NCBI GenBank assembly: GCA_015067485.1
Contig: SVMJ01000009.1
Coordinates: 1-64,000, forward strand
Length of the DNA stretch: 64,000 bases
DNA from: Oscillospiraceae bacterium
GTDB taxonomy: Bacteria > Bacillota > Clostridia > Oscillospirales > JAAYXM01
Direction: 5' to 3'
The notes under the pieces are model-generated. The model had not been told where the DNA came from. It saw only the letters and a list, made by a program, of their open reading frames with translations, and ran no database searches. How positions within the stretch are numbered: the first letter of the stretch is position 1; each line of letters opens with the position of its first letter. Below are positions 9,262 through 18,013 of this stretch, piece by piece. Made by a program: the position numbers and the translations under genes.

Positions 9262-10160
9262 TCTATCTCGTTCCTCTTTAGTAAATTTGCCATATCCTGC
9301 GGTAAATCGGATTCCACTTCCAACGTGTCCCCTGTTACCGGAAGGATCAATTTCAGTTTTGCGGAATGCAGAGCACACCGCGGGATTTCTTCGGACTCCT
9401 GTCCGTAGAGAAAATCTCCCACAAGCGGACAACTCAGATGTGCCATGTGAACGCGAATCTGATGGGTACGCCCGGTTTCTAAACGAAGCCGTACAAGCGC
9501 GCGTCCGCCAAATGTTTCTTCCACACGATAATGCGTTACCGCGTCTGCACCGCTTTTTGAAACCTCACGGCGAATGGTGGACCCCTCCGCTCGTGCGATT
9601 GGGGCGCACACAGTTCCTTCGATTTGAATCGGTACACCTTCGGTAACGGCCAGATACTCTCTTTCAAAGCGCGCGGTGTGCATTTCCCTCGCAAGGGATG
9701 CGTGAGCATACGCATTTTTTGCGATCACCATGAGTCCCGATGTTCCGCGATCCAAGCGATTCACCGGGCGGTAGGTAAACTGTTCTCCCAACTGCTCATA
9801 GTGCCAGACCACGAAATTCCCCAAGGTGTGTTCGCGGTCGCCCGGTGCGGGATGCACTGCAAGACCTGCGGGTTTCTCCACAATGAGAATATCCGAATTT
9901 TCAAAGCGGATGTCAACCTCCCCCTGGGTCGCAACGATTCCATCTGCTTCGGAATCGTCTTCGATCAAAAAACGAAGTTCGTCTCCTGTGCAAACGCGAT
10001 GAATGACGTATACAGGCTCACCGTTACATAAAATCGCGCCCGTGTGTTGCTTCATCCGTGCCAGTTGCTTGGATGAAATCCCTATTTCCCGTTTCATCAC
10101 ATCACGGAGCAAAGCCCCATCCAGTCGAGACGGCACGACAAATGTCAGTTCCCGTTTCAT
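9258..10160 (-). CDS. RluA/RluD-family pseudouridine synthase
   Basis: Isomerises uridines in rRNA (RluD-like). The 300-residue protein has an N-terminal S4-like RNA-binding part (ISSKQLARMKQHTGAILCNG), the catalytic Asp motif RLDRGTSGLMVIAKN and the C-terminal GRTHQIRVHMAHL motif. ATGA overlaps couple it to the genes on both sides. The exact target uridines cannot be read from sequence. Confidence 0.92.
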   Translation of the reverse strand: MKRELTFVVPSRLDGALLRDVMKREIGISSKQLARMKQHTGAILCNGEPVYVIHRVCTGDELRFLIEDDSEADGIVATQGEVDIRFENSDILIVEKPAGLAVHPAPGDREHTLGNFVVWHYEQLGEQFTYRPVNRLDRGTSGLMVIAKNAYAHASLAREMHTARFEREYLAVTEGVPIQIEGTVCAPIARAEGSTIRREVSKSGADAVTHYRVEETFGGRALVRLRLETGRTHQIRVHMAHLSCPLVGDFLYGQESEEIPRCALHSAKLKLILPVTGDTLEVESDLPQDMANLLKRNEIE

Positions 10161-11371
10161 CGTTTTTTACGGATCATCGCGCCGTTCGGTGCCACGCACG
10201 GAAGTTTCATTCGCAGACGCATTTCTGCCTTTGCGGCAACTTCGAGCGTATTTCCCTCTTCGTCCCACAACTCCGTAGCAACAAACGGCTGTCCGATCGT
10301 TCCCGGGACCAAGATTTCCAACGAATCGCCCGCGTAGAAGCGGTTGCGCTCCTGCACCCAAGCCATTCCGTCATCTTCACACGATTCCACCACACCGACA
10401 ACATCCCAATCACGGACATAGTCCGACGTGTCGTACTTTTCGCCGATTGGCTCGTTGTAATAAAAGCCGGTATAGTACACGCGATGGCTGACTTTTTCCA
10501 CTTCTTCACGCCAATTAGGGTTCGGTTTCCACGTGTCCGGATTTGCGTGATAAGCATCCAGCGCCATACGGTAGGCATTGGTAACACACGCGACATAGTA
10601 GGAACTCTTGACGCGTCCTTCGATTTTCAAACTGTCAAGACCGGCTCGCACCAAATCCGGGATGTGATCGATCATGCAAAGGTCTTTGGAATTGAAAATA
10701 TAGGTGCCGTCTTCTTCCACCGCAGTAAATGTTTGATCCGGGCGTTTTTCTTCCTGCACCTTATATTTCCATCTGCATGGTTGTGCACACGCGCCGCGGT
10801 TGGCATCACGCCCAATCATATACTTGGAAAGCATACAACGACCCGAATACGACATACACATCGCACCGTGGACAAATGCTTCGAGTTGAAGGGTCGGATC
10901 GGTTTTCTGACGGATGGTGCAAATCTCATCCAAACTGAGTTCACGTGCAAGCACAATGCGATTTGCGCCCAGATCATGCCATGCACGGGCACTCTCGTAG
11001 TTAACCACGCTTGCCTGCGTGCTGATGTGGATCTGCGTTTTCGGGGCATGACGCTGGATCAAGCGGAACACGCCGAGATCTGCCGCGATAAATGCGTCCA
11101 CCCCAATACTTTCACAGTACTCCAAAAATTCCGGGAGCATTTGCACTTCTTCGTGATGTGGCATGGTGTTGACCGTAATATACACCGCAACATTCTGTGC
11201 GTGTGCACGCGCTACCGCAGAGCGCAATTCTTCCGCATCAAAATTTTTCGCTGCGGCGCGCATCCCAAACAGGTTGCCTGCGAGATATACCGCGTCTGCA
11301 CCATACTGGAGCGCACGATTTAATTTTTCCATATCTCCTGCCGGAGCGAGCAATTCAATCCTTTTCATCAT
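10157..11371 (-). CDS. U32-family peptidase/hydroxylase (YrrO/TrhP-like)
   Basis: A 404-residue U32 protein: N-terminal ELLAPAGDMEKLNRAL and GADAVYLAG, the U32 signature around EAFVHGAMCMSYSGRCMLS, and the conserved cysteines in NRGACAQPCRWKY. Named as peptidases, Firmicute members of this group (YrrN/YrrO, TrhP) are needed for prephenate-dependent tRNA U34 hydroxylation. The position directly after mltG matches the usual Firmicute yrr neighbourhood. The start ATG overlaps the mltG stop by one base. Confidence 0.88.
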   Translation of the reverse strand: MMKRIELLAPAGDMEKLNRALQYGADAVYLAGNLFGMRAAAKNFDAEELRSAVARAHAQNVAVYITVNTMPHHEEVQMLPEFLEYCESIGVDAFIAADLGVFRLIQRHAPKTQIHISTQASVVNYESARAWHDLGANRIVLARELSLDEICTIRQKTDPTLQLEAFVHGAMCMSYSGRCMLSKYMIGRDANRGACAQPCRWKYKVQEEKRPDQTFTAVEEDGTYIFNSKDLCMIDHIPDLVRAGLDSLKIEGRVKSSYYVACVTNAYRMALDAYHANPDTWKPNPNWREEVEKVSHRVYYTGFYYNEPIGEKYDTSDYVRDWDVVGVVESCEDDGMAWVQERNRFYAGDSLEILVPGTIGQPFVATELWDEEGNTLEVAAKAEMRLRMKLPCVAPNGAMIRKKR

Positions 11372-12450
11372 CAGTTCGGATTCACATTCGGTACTTTTTG
11401 GTGTTCTGCGTACGTTTTGCTGAATTTATGGGTCCCGTCTTCCTGCAACGCAAAGAAGAGATAATCAGACTCTGCAGGATACAGCGCCGCTTCAATGGAG
11501 TCAAGGCCCGGGCTTGCAATCGGTCCCGGCGGAAGCCCCTTGTTCTGATAGGTATTATACGGATGATCCACCTTGGTATCTTCCACAGTCAGGCGCTCTT
11601 TTCGCTCACCGAGTGCGTACAAAACGGTAGCACATGACTGAAGATACGGGTAGTTCCCGCTGTCCAGTCGGTTGTGGAAGACCGAGGAAATCAACTTGCG
11701 GTCCTTACCGGTGGTCTCGCGCTCAATGATGGATGCGAGCGTGATGACTTCGTGCGTGCTCATGCCCAATTTCTTGGCTTGTGCCTGCATGGTTTCGTCA
11801 TAGCGTTTTTCAAAGTTTTTGAGCATTTTTTCGATGACGCGATTCGCTTTGTCCCCAATGTAGAACTCATATGTATCGGGGAACAAATACCCTTCCAGAC
11901 GACCCAGTTCCCCTTTCTTGAGTGAGCCGAGGAAAGAATATTCAAAGTCGCCATTTTTGAGTGCTTCTTCGAATTCTTCACGTTCGATGACGCGGTATTC
12001 GATCAAAAGATCTATGATTTGGTTGATCTCATAGCCTTCCGGGATGGTAACACTCACCGTTTGCACCCCGGACGTTTTGCGCGTCAGGCTTCGTACCAGT
12101 GCACGGTAGTCCATATTGGCGCGCAGCACGTGGATGCCCGGGACAAAACTGTGTTCTTTCTTGGTGATCCCGACAAACATCTTAAACAGCATCGGATGAT
12201 CGATGATATCTGCATCTTTCAGCATCTTGGTTACTTCTTTTAGTGTCGCGTCCTGCGGGACATTGATCTCCGCCTGTGTTTCCGGGCGTTTGAATGCAAA
12301 GATTTCATTTGCCGCACCGATGATCATGGTGGCAAGAATCATGGAAACACCCATGACAAACGCGAGATAAATCCATGTCGCCATGCGGTTCTTTTTGGTA
12401 GTCCTTCTTGTGGTAGTTCGTTTTCCCGAATAGAATTTGGACATATTCAT
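11371..12450 (-). CDS. mltG: endolytic murein transglycosylase MltG
   Basis: Cleaves nascent glycan strands during peptidoglycan synthesis. A positively charged cytoplasmic N-terminus is followed by one membrane helix (residues about 25-47) and then the extracytoplasmic YceG domain with ITLASIIERETTG (catalytic Glu), SVFHNRLDSG and the C-terminal LPPGPIASPGLDSIEAALYP motif. 359 residues. Two closely spaced ATG codons (12450 and 12444) both follow AAAGG, so the start is uncertain by two codons. Confidence 0.93.
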   Translation of the reverse strand: MNMSKFYSGKRTTTRRTTKKNRMATWIYLAFVMGVSMILATMIIGAANEIFAFKRPETQAEINVPQDATLKEVTKMLKDADIIDHPMLFKMFVGITKKEHSFVPGIHVLRANMDYRALVRSLTRKTSGVQTVSVTIPEGYEINQIIDLLIEYRVIEREEFEEALKNGDFEYSFLGSLKKGELGRLEGYLFPDTYEFYIGDKANRVIEKMLKNFEKRYDETMQAQAKKLGMSTHEVITLASIIERETTGKDRKLISSVFHNRLDSGNYPYLQSCATVLYALGERKERLTVEDTKVDHPYNTYQNKGLPPGPIASPGLDSIEAALYPAESDYLFFALQEDGTHKFSKTYAEHQKVPNVNPN

Positions 12451-12471
12451 CCAACCTTTCTATGTATCGTT

Positions 12472-13017
12472 TTAAAAAATTTCATATTCTGTAATCAAAG
12501 CATCCATTTTACGGTCGTGTTCTTCAAACGGAACAGTATCAAACAAGCGGTCGCTTCTGCAGATTCCGATGGTCTTTGCACGACTTGCCTGTTCCAAAAA
12601 CCGATCGTAATACCCTTTTCCGCGACCGAGACGGTTTTTCCCTCGATCAAATGCCATCGCGGGAACAATGACCAAGTCAAGTTCATGTGGATTTGCTTTG
12701 GAAAGATGTGGTTTCGGCTCTGAAATGCCAAACATTCCGCTTTGCAGATCATCTCGTCCGAAAATCTCGACCACGTCCATGATTCCATCCGCGTGGCATC
12801 GTGGCACAAATACGCGTTTTCCCGCGTTCAATGCGTGGTCGAGAAGTCCGCTGGTATCCACTTCGTGTCCGATACTCAAATAGAGCATCACGCAAGCCGC
12901 CGATTGATACCACTTATGCGCGACCACACGGTTTGTAATCACTCGGTCTGCCGCCGCATCAGAACGGGTTTCCCGTGCTTTCAGCATACGACGGAATTCG
13001 GCTTTCGGATTACTCAT
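12472..13017 (-). CDS. 5-formyltetrahydrofolate cyclo-ligase
   Basis: Converts 5-formyl-THF to 5,10-methenyl-THF using ATP, feeding the folate pool also used by thyX and metF in this window. The signature RLGRGKGYYDRFL is intact, with VPAMAFDRGKNR just before it. The start at 13017 gives an 8-nt overlap with the DJ-1 gene and a 181-residue protein of typical size. An upstream extension would sit wholly within the neighbour. Confidence 0.92.
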   Translation of the reverse strand: MSNPKAEFRRMLKARETRSDAAADRVITNRVVAHKWYQSAACVMLYLSIGHEVDTSGLLDHALNAGKRVFVPRCHADGIMDVVEIFGRDDLQSGMFGISEPKPHLSKANPHELDLVIVPAMAFDRGKNRLGRGKGYYDRFLEQASRAKTIGICRSDRLFDTVPFEEHDRKMDALITEYEIF

Positions 13018-13543
13018 GATAAACCGCCTGCAATACCCTGTCTGCATCGAGTCCGAGTTTTTTCATCATTTGGGCGGCAAACGGGAAAACCGCACCAGCC
13101 GCTTTCCCTGTGATGAAATTCCCGTCGGTTACCGCAGGAGCATCCACAATGGTTGCACCAAGAAGATCCCCTTCGCAACCCGGATAGCAAACCGCATTTT
13201 TGCCATCAAGCAATCCAAGTCGACCCAAAATCATGGGTGCGGCACAAATCGCGGCAATCGGAATCCCCATTTCTGCCGCGCTCATCACCAAGTCCAGCAC
13301 GCCTTTGCGTGACCATAAATTGTCTACCCCGGGTTGACCGCCCGGCAAAAACAACAGATCGTCCTGAGAAAGTTCCACATCATACAGATCGCAATCGGTG
13401 GAAAGCGTAATACCGTGCGCGCCACAAACAACGTCTCCGTCTACGCCCACAAGTTCCACCTGTGCGCCACCGCGCATCAGCATATCGATTGGAACAATCA
13501 GTTCACTTTCTTCAAATCCGGTTGCAAGCAATGCATATACCAC
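13010..13543 (-). CDS. DJ-1/PfpI family protein
   Basis: A 177-residue single-domain DJ-1 superfamily member with the nucleophile-elbow motif IAAICAAP (Cys about residue 100), a preceding DLLFLPGGQPG and an N-terminal ELIVPIDMLMRGG acidic patch. Relatives act as glyoxalase III/deglycase, chaperones or proteases, and the sequence does not decide among them. It sits 12 nt after the GNAT gene in the operon. Confidence 0.88.
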   Translation of the reverse strand: MVYALLATGFEESELIVPIDMLMRGGAQVELVGVDGDVVCGAHGITLSTDCDLYDVELSQDDLLFLPGGQPGVDNLWSRKGVLDLVMSAAEMGIPIAAICAAPMILGRLGLLDGKNAVCYPGCEGDLLGATIVDAPAVTDGNFITGKAAGAVFPFAAQMMKKLGLDADRVLQAVYHE

Positions 13544-13555
13544 GATGACTCCTCC

Positions 13556-14386
13556 TTAGTTATGCAATAAATCACAGTTGATAAACACGCCGACGGAGCG
13601 GAGTTCTTCTGCAAACGGAAGCACGGCCGCAAACGGCGTTCCCTCGCCCGGGTGTGTAAGATTCCAAGTTTTAGCGTGCAGTGTATGTGCCAAAGCATGA
13701 CACACCGCATCGGTTTTCTCGGATTGCAAGAGTCCGAGTTCGCGGATTTTCAAAACATCCGCTTCTTTCATCGCAAAGCAATAGCCAACCACAATCTGTT
13801 CCCGTTTCAGTAAATAGAGATTGCCATCTGCCATACGGAATTCTTCCGAAAGAAGTTCCCATTCTCTCTCAGTTCGTTTGAGATACCCATCCCAAACACG
13901 CTCGTAAATCGCATTCACCTGTGTAAAATCATTGGTGGAGTCAATTGTGATTTCACTCGAAGATCGCGTTTCCACACAGGTTTCTTCCGCACGGGTCCAA
14001 GCCAAGTCAAACCCACATGTGCGGTAATAGGAAAACAGACTTTGTTCGGCCGGGATGAGAAAACACAATTCCATCCCCCTGCCTTTTGCTTCCGATACAC
14101 ACGCGGAAATCAGCCGTTTTGCAAAGCCGTGTCCACGAGACTCGGTCTTGGTTCCGATTCCGTAGAGATACCACGCACGGTATTCTTTTCCCTGAACAAT
14201 CAATGTTTTCGGAAAACAAAATGCCATGGAGACGATCTCTCCATCCACTTCATAAACGCGGAGAAATTCTTCGCAGTACAAACGTGCAAAAAACCATTCG
14301 GCAAATTCATCTTCTCCGAAACATTCGTTCCAAAGTTCTTTTACCTGCGGTAAATCTCGTTCGTATCCTTTTCTTACTGTTTCCAT
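13556..14386 (-). CDS. GNAT family N-acetyltransferase
   Basis: Residues 1 to about 135 form a GNAT fold: YLYGIGTKTESRGHGFAKRLI carries the acetyl-CoA-binding loop (TESRGHGFA) and a following helix. The C-terminal half (about 140-276) looks like a second, degenerate GNAT/SCP2-type region, as in Eis-like proteins. Substrate unknown. It overlaps the DUF2156 gene by 13 nt; tandem GNAT and DUF2156 genes recur in clostridial genomes. Confidence 0.8.
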   Translation of the reverse strand: METVRKGYERDLPQVKELWNECFGEDEFAEWFFARLYCEEFLRVYEVDGEIVSMAFCFPKTLIVQGKEYRAWYLYGIGTKTESRGHGFAKRLISACVSEAKGRGMELCFLIPAEQSLFSYYRTCGFDLAWTRAEETCVETRSSSEITIDSTNDFTQVNAIYERVWDGYLKRTEREWELLSEEFRMADGNLYLLKREQIVVGYCFAMKEADVLKIRELGLLQSEKTDAVCHALAHTLHAKTWNLTHPGEGTPFAAVLPFAEELRSVGVFINCDLLHN

Positions 14387-15264
14387 CTTGCCACATACTT
14401 TCGCATCAAAAAGATCGGCTGATACGAGAGTTTTGCTTTACGCAAACCTTCCACTCCCGCATCGTCTTCACGGTTAAGATACGTAACTTCCGAGCAGTTG
14501 TGTTCTACAAACTGCTGATTGATCATCTGATATACTCCGTGATATGCGATATCTCCTTTTTCCGCCTGAACCAGCATGGTCTCTCTGCAAAGACGTGTAC
14601 CAACCGAGTACGCAACCACCGAGCCGTCCACGCGCAAAAGTCCTCCAATCACACCAAGATCAAAATAATTCACAAAGAGACATTGCAGCATTTTCTGCTC
14701 GGATTTCAGCGATTCTGCGCGGTCAATGTTTTGCAAAAACCATTTTTCCTGAAACGCGATCACGTCCGCCAAATTCTCGCGTGTGATCGTCTCATAACAA
14801 AACCGATTCCCGTATTCTTTTCGGAAGCGGTTGACATGTCCCTTTTTCTGATGGAACTTTTTTCCCGAAAGGGTTACAAGTTCTTTGGGATCGTAAATGT
14901 AGTCAAAACTGTCTCGTGCTTCTTCGTATGAGAATGTATTTGGGCTGGCGGATTCCAAACGCTCACGCATTTCATCGGTAACCGCGATGAGTGTCGGTTC
15001 GCACCCTGCTTTCTGCGCATCATCCAGAATGAGCGAGAGACCATAACTTAAATCGCCGCTGCCCATCGGCATCATATAACGAAAACATCCGTCTTCTCCG
15101 ACGCGGACAAACAGCAGTCCGTCCTGAAACGCGACTTCTGTATGATACACTTCGCCCCACAGAAACAGACTGACAAAGCACGATTCGCTGATGCCATACG
15201 GGGTTTCACACAGACACGCTTCCGCTCGTTCTTTGTGTTTGAGAGAAATCTTCTCAAACTCCAT
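14374..15264 (-). CDS. DUF2156 / phosphatidylglycerol lysyltransferase-like acyltransferase
   Basis: A 296-residue protein of the DUF2156 family, the double-GNAT fold also used by the MprF catalytic domain and FemX-type enzymes. Recognisable segments are LSGKKFHQKKGHVNRFRK (typical Lys/His-rich substrate loop) and HGVYQMINQQFVEHNC near the C-terminus. No membrane part, so it is a soluble member whose acceptor is unknown. It overlaps tmk by 11 nt upstream and the GNAT gene downstream. Confidence 0.82.
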   Translation of the reverse strand: MEFEKISLKHKERAEACLCETPYGISESCFVSLFLWGEVYHTEVAFQDGLLFVRVGEDGCFRYMMPMGSGDLSYGLSLILDDAQKAGCEPTLIAVTDEMRERLESASPNTFSYEEARDSFDYIYDPKELVTLSGKKFHQKKGHVNRFRKEYGNRFCYETITRENLADVIAFQEKWFLQNIDRAESLKSEQKMLQCLFVNYFDLGVIGGLLRVDGSVVAYSVGTRLCRETMLVQAEKGDIAYHGVYQMINQQFVEHNCSEVTYLNREDDAGVEGLRKAKLSYQPIFLMRKYVARWKQ

Positions 15265-15922
15265 CCCGGATCCTCCTTAACACCTTTTCATATAATTCTT
15301 CATGGATTTCATCGATGCTACGAAGATTTCCGTCTTTTGTGCAGGAAATCAACTGCCAGTCATACATCTTTGCCGCAAGGTGCGCGGTGTCGCGGCACTC
15401 CTGCAAATACTTAAGATCCAACTCATGGATATCACAGGTTTTCCCAGCGCGGTGTTCCATGAGTTTGGCACTCTGTTCTACCGGCATATCGAGCAAAAAC
15501 ACTTCATCGGGCGCGGGAAGTCCGAGCAGATCATATTCATACTCGAACAACCAGCGAATAAACCCTTCGCGATCATCCGGCTTCATTTTCGATGCCTGAT
15601 GCACCGCGTTTGATGTGGTATAACGGTCGAACACCAACACCCCGCCGTTCTCGTAATACGCACGCCAATCCTTGAGATAAGATGCGCAACGGTCAACCGC
15701 AAAGAAAGTCGACGCCATGTATGCGTTTACATCTTTGGGGTTTTTCCCGAATTCCCCTCTAAGATACATTCTGAGCAAAACCGATGAATCTTCCTTGTAG
15801 CGCGGGAATGTAACCGTGCGATAATCCACACCGTCAGCACTTAAACGCTTGGTCAATTTACGAAATTGCGTGGATTTTCCGGAAGCGTCGGTTCCTTCTA
15901 ATATAATCAGTTTCCCCTTCAT
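15254..15922 (-). CDS. tmk: thymidylate kinase
   Basis: dTMP to dTDP kinase, the step after the ThyX encoded just upstream. The N-terminal P-loop is ILEGTDASGKSTQ; further in are the base/phosphate region FPRYKEDSSVLLRMYLRGEFG, then FDRYTTSN and the LID region. The GTDASGKST loop and long LID suit the clostridial/eukaryotic-like TMPK subgroup. The start at 15922 gives an ATGA overlap with thyX; 222 residues. Confidence 0.92.
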   Translation of the reverse strand: MKGKLIILEGTDASGKSTQFRKLTKRLSADGVDYRTVTFPRYKEDSSVLLRMYLRGEFGKNPKDVNAYMASTFFAVDRCASYLKDWRAYYENGGVLVFDRYTTSNAVHQASKMKPDDREGFIRWLFEYEYDLLGLPAPDEVFLLDMPVEQSAKLMEHRAGKTCDIHELDLKYLQECRDTAHLAAKMYDWQLISCTKDGNLRSIDEIHEELYEKVLRRIRDGV

Positions 15923-16680
15923 TTCGCCGCACCATACTTCTCTTTCATTTCTTTGGCTTTGCCACAAGTCATGGCGCCTTCCGGGCAAGCACCCGCAACA
16001 CAACCCGGACCTGCTTTTGAGAAGAGCGAGGGTGCAACATCACGGCACAACATGAGCATTTGCTCTGCCAGATCGCGGATTTCCCACTGCGCGCGGTTAC
16101 AGCAGCGCAGACGGAAGAAATTCCAAAGAGAACGCACATTCATTGTAACCATCATTTGGGTCTCACATGCATTCGGGAGTACATAGCGCGCATCTTCGAT
16201 GGCGGCTTTTTCCGCCATTCTGGTCGCGGTCTTTTCGTCTTTCCCTTCTTCGATCAAACGCTTTTTATGGCGGGTAAACAGAATCGTCTCTAACTGCTCG
16301 TACTGCATACGGTCCTGCTCCATCGCCGCTTTGTAGACCGCGAGTGCTTCCGGATCTTTTGCAATCTCGGGCGGAGTAACGAAAGAAAACTCAAATTCTT
16401 TGACATAGCGCTGAGATTTTACGCTGAACGATGCCATACGGTGGCGCGTGATCTGCGCAAGCAAAGAGCGCGAAACCCCTTCAATACCGAAGGTAAAGGT
16501 AACATGTTCAAACGGACTTTCGTGCCCCATATTGGTCAGCATCTGAATAAAATCTTCGGTTTTGTCAGGGGTCAGACCGTCCATAACAGACTGAACGCTT
16601 GCGGAACTGTAGCACAAACGCGCCGCACAAGCGATGACCTGTTCCGGATTTGGAGTATGAGAGAGCAATGTTACTTTCAT
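15919..16680 (-). CDS. thyX: flavin-dependent thymidylate synthase
   Basis: Makes dTMP from dUMP with methylene-THF and FAD/NADPH. The ThyX motif RHRMASFSVKSQRY is present and complete (pattern RHRxxSxxxxSxRY). The start at 16680 is fixed by an ATGA overlap with the tagA-like stop and gives 253 residues. The C-terminal segment contains several cysteines (CVAGACPEGAMTCGKA), a clostridial extension. Coupled with tmk, so dTMP synthesis and phosphorylation are co-expressed. Confidence 0.95.
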   Translation of the reverse strand: MKVTLLSHTPNPEQVIACAARLCYSSASVQSVMDGLTPDKTEDFIQMLTNMGHESPFEHVTFTFGIEGVSRSLLAQITRHRMASFSVKSQRYVKEFEFSFVTPPEIAKDPEALAVYKAAMEQDRMQYEQLETILFTRHKKRLIEEGKDEKTATRMAEKAAIEDARYVLPNACETQMMVTMNVRSLWNFFRLRCCNRAQWEIRDLAEQMLMLCRDVAPSLFSKAGPGCVAGACPEGAMTCGKAKEMKEKYGAAK

Positions 16681-17417
16681 TTCTTTGCCACTTCCTTCTT
16701 TCCGTATTTCAAAACGCAAAGCATAAACTTGGGCAGAGCCAGCATTCGTTTGTATCGGTACGGTTCTTTGCACAGACGGTAGAACCATTCAAGACCCATA
16801 CGGATCATCCATTTGGGTGCGCGTTTTGCAAGACCTGCATATCCGTCAAGCGAGCCGCCAAGTCCCAGCATGATACGGACCGATGTGAGCCGCGGCCCGT
16901 ACTCTGCCATGAACTGTTCCTGTTTGGGAACGCCAAGGCAAACAAAGAGCAAAACCGCGCCGCTTTGGTTGATTTTCTCGATCACTTCATCGACATTTTT
17001 GAAATATCCGTCCTGCGTTCCAACAACGCGAAGCCCGGGATACTTTTCACAAAGTTTTTCGGCGGCGAGATCTGCAACCCCGGGTTTTGCACCCAAGAAG
17101 AATACGCCTTCCCCCGACCGTGCCATACGGGCAATCAGACCTTCGCCAAGGTCGATCCCCGCGACTTTTTCCCGAATCGGTGTGCCGATCAGTTTGGACG
17201 CGTAAATGACGCCGACCCCGTCGGGAACAACAAAATCCGATTCACGCAAAATTTTCGCAAACACAGGATCTGACTGCGCCAAATATACCATTTCCGAATT
17301 GGGTGTTACCACACGATGAGCACGTTCTTCCAAGCGCATCGCATAAACCTGTTCCACCGCCGCTTCCGGCGAGATATTATCAAACGGAATCCCCAAAATC
17401 GAAACCCTGTTTTTCAT
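16677..17417 (-). CDS. WecG/TagA/CpsF family glycosyltransferase
   Basis: A GT26 enzyme (246 residues) of the type that transfers N-acetylmannosamine onto undecaprenyl-PP-GlcNAc in teichoic acid linkage-unit synthesis. Motifs are VTPNSEMVYLAQSDP near the N-terminus, the catalytic region PDGVGVIYASKLIG and FVCLGVPKQEQFM. It is the first gene of the 14-gene operon. No tarB-type gene is seen nearby, so the polymer served is uncertain. Confidence 0.88.
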   Translation of the reverse strand: MKNRVSILGIPFDNISPEAAVEQVYAMRLEERAHRVVTPNSEMVYLAQSDPVFAKILRESDFVVPDGVGVIYASKLIGTPIREKVAGIDLGEGLIARMARSGEGVFFLGAKPGVADLAAEKLCEKYPGLRVVGTQDGYFKNVDEVIEKINQSGAVLLFVCLGVPKQEQFMAEYGPRLTSVRIMLGLGGSLDGYAGLAKRAPKWMIRMGLEWFYRLCKEPYRYKRMLALPKFMLCVLKYGKKEVAKK

Positions 17418-17472
17418 CTGTTTTCACCTCAACTGTGAGCTTTTATCCGAAAAAATTCCACACTACTCTTAT

Positions 17473-17501
17473 GATACCACACCATGGTAGATTTGCCAAT
17501 C
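17473..17501 (-). promoter_or_regulatory. sigma-A promoter with extended -10 for the 14-gene operon
   Basis: On the minus strand: TTGGCA, 17-nt spacer, then TATCAT preceded by TGG (extended -10 TGnTATnAT). It lies about 60 nt upstream of the tagA-like start and is the only clear promoter found before the chain of overlapping genes. Confidence 0.6.
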
Positions 17502-17576
17502 TTTTTTCCTGTGTCTTTGCTATACTTTTCTTCATATGATGGGGTATCACCTCATCTCTTTCTTCGGAGGTCTCTT

Positions 17577-17972
17577 ATGCCGAAATCCGAACCGCAGTAT
17601 GTTTTATATGAAATCCCCCTGGCTTCCCAACCGTCTGACAATGGAGCACTTTCAACTTCCCTTCTGTCCGCATCTCTCCCGTTTCCATCCTGGTTGTGCG
17701 GAAATGCGACACTCACAGGAAGCGGAGTCTTTGTCATCTATTATTCCGCTTATTTTTCGGAGCCCACCGCTTCAAGTGCCTTGTTTCAAAACGAATTTGA
17801 AGTTCCCGCCACCCGTGTTTCGGGAAATCAAAACCATGGATACATCGTTTTATCCACCTCGGGGAATATCAAAACAAAAATTTCACTCCGCGCGACTCCC
17901 ACCGTCGTTTTACATGGAAAAATTTTGATTACCGAATTGTCTTTTCATGACGAGGATTCTGTGGTAAAATAA
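17577..17972 (+). CDS. small protein with possible TNF/C1q-like jelly-roll
   Basis: 131 residues with no firm family match. The ATG is preceded by GGAGG at good spacing, which supports a real gene. The protein lacks a signal peptide or membrane helix. From about residue 50 the alternating hydrophobic pattern (GSGVFVIYYSAYF, then ALFQNEFEVPATRV, GYIVLST, TKISLRATPTVV, GKILITELS) resembles the C-terminal beta-jelly-roll of BclA-type exosporium and collagen-like surface proteins, but this is by eye only. It lies 41 nt before the DUF3048 lipoprotein and diverges from the large operon. Confidence 0.5.
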   Translation: MPKSEPQYVLYEIPLASQPSDNGALSTSLLSASLPFPSWLCGNATLTGSGVFVIYYSAYFSEPTASSALFQNEFEVPATRVSGNQNHGYIVLSTSGNIKTKISLRATPTVVLHGKILITELSFHDEDSVVK

Positions 17973-18013
17973 GGATAGGAAAATCCTATCAAATCAAAAA
18001 GGATGTGTGTGTT

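Noticed and set aside
17536-17928. Alternative overlapping plus-strand frame of 130 codons
   Set aside because: No ribosome site before its ATG, whereas the chosen frame starting at 17577 has GGAGG.
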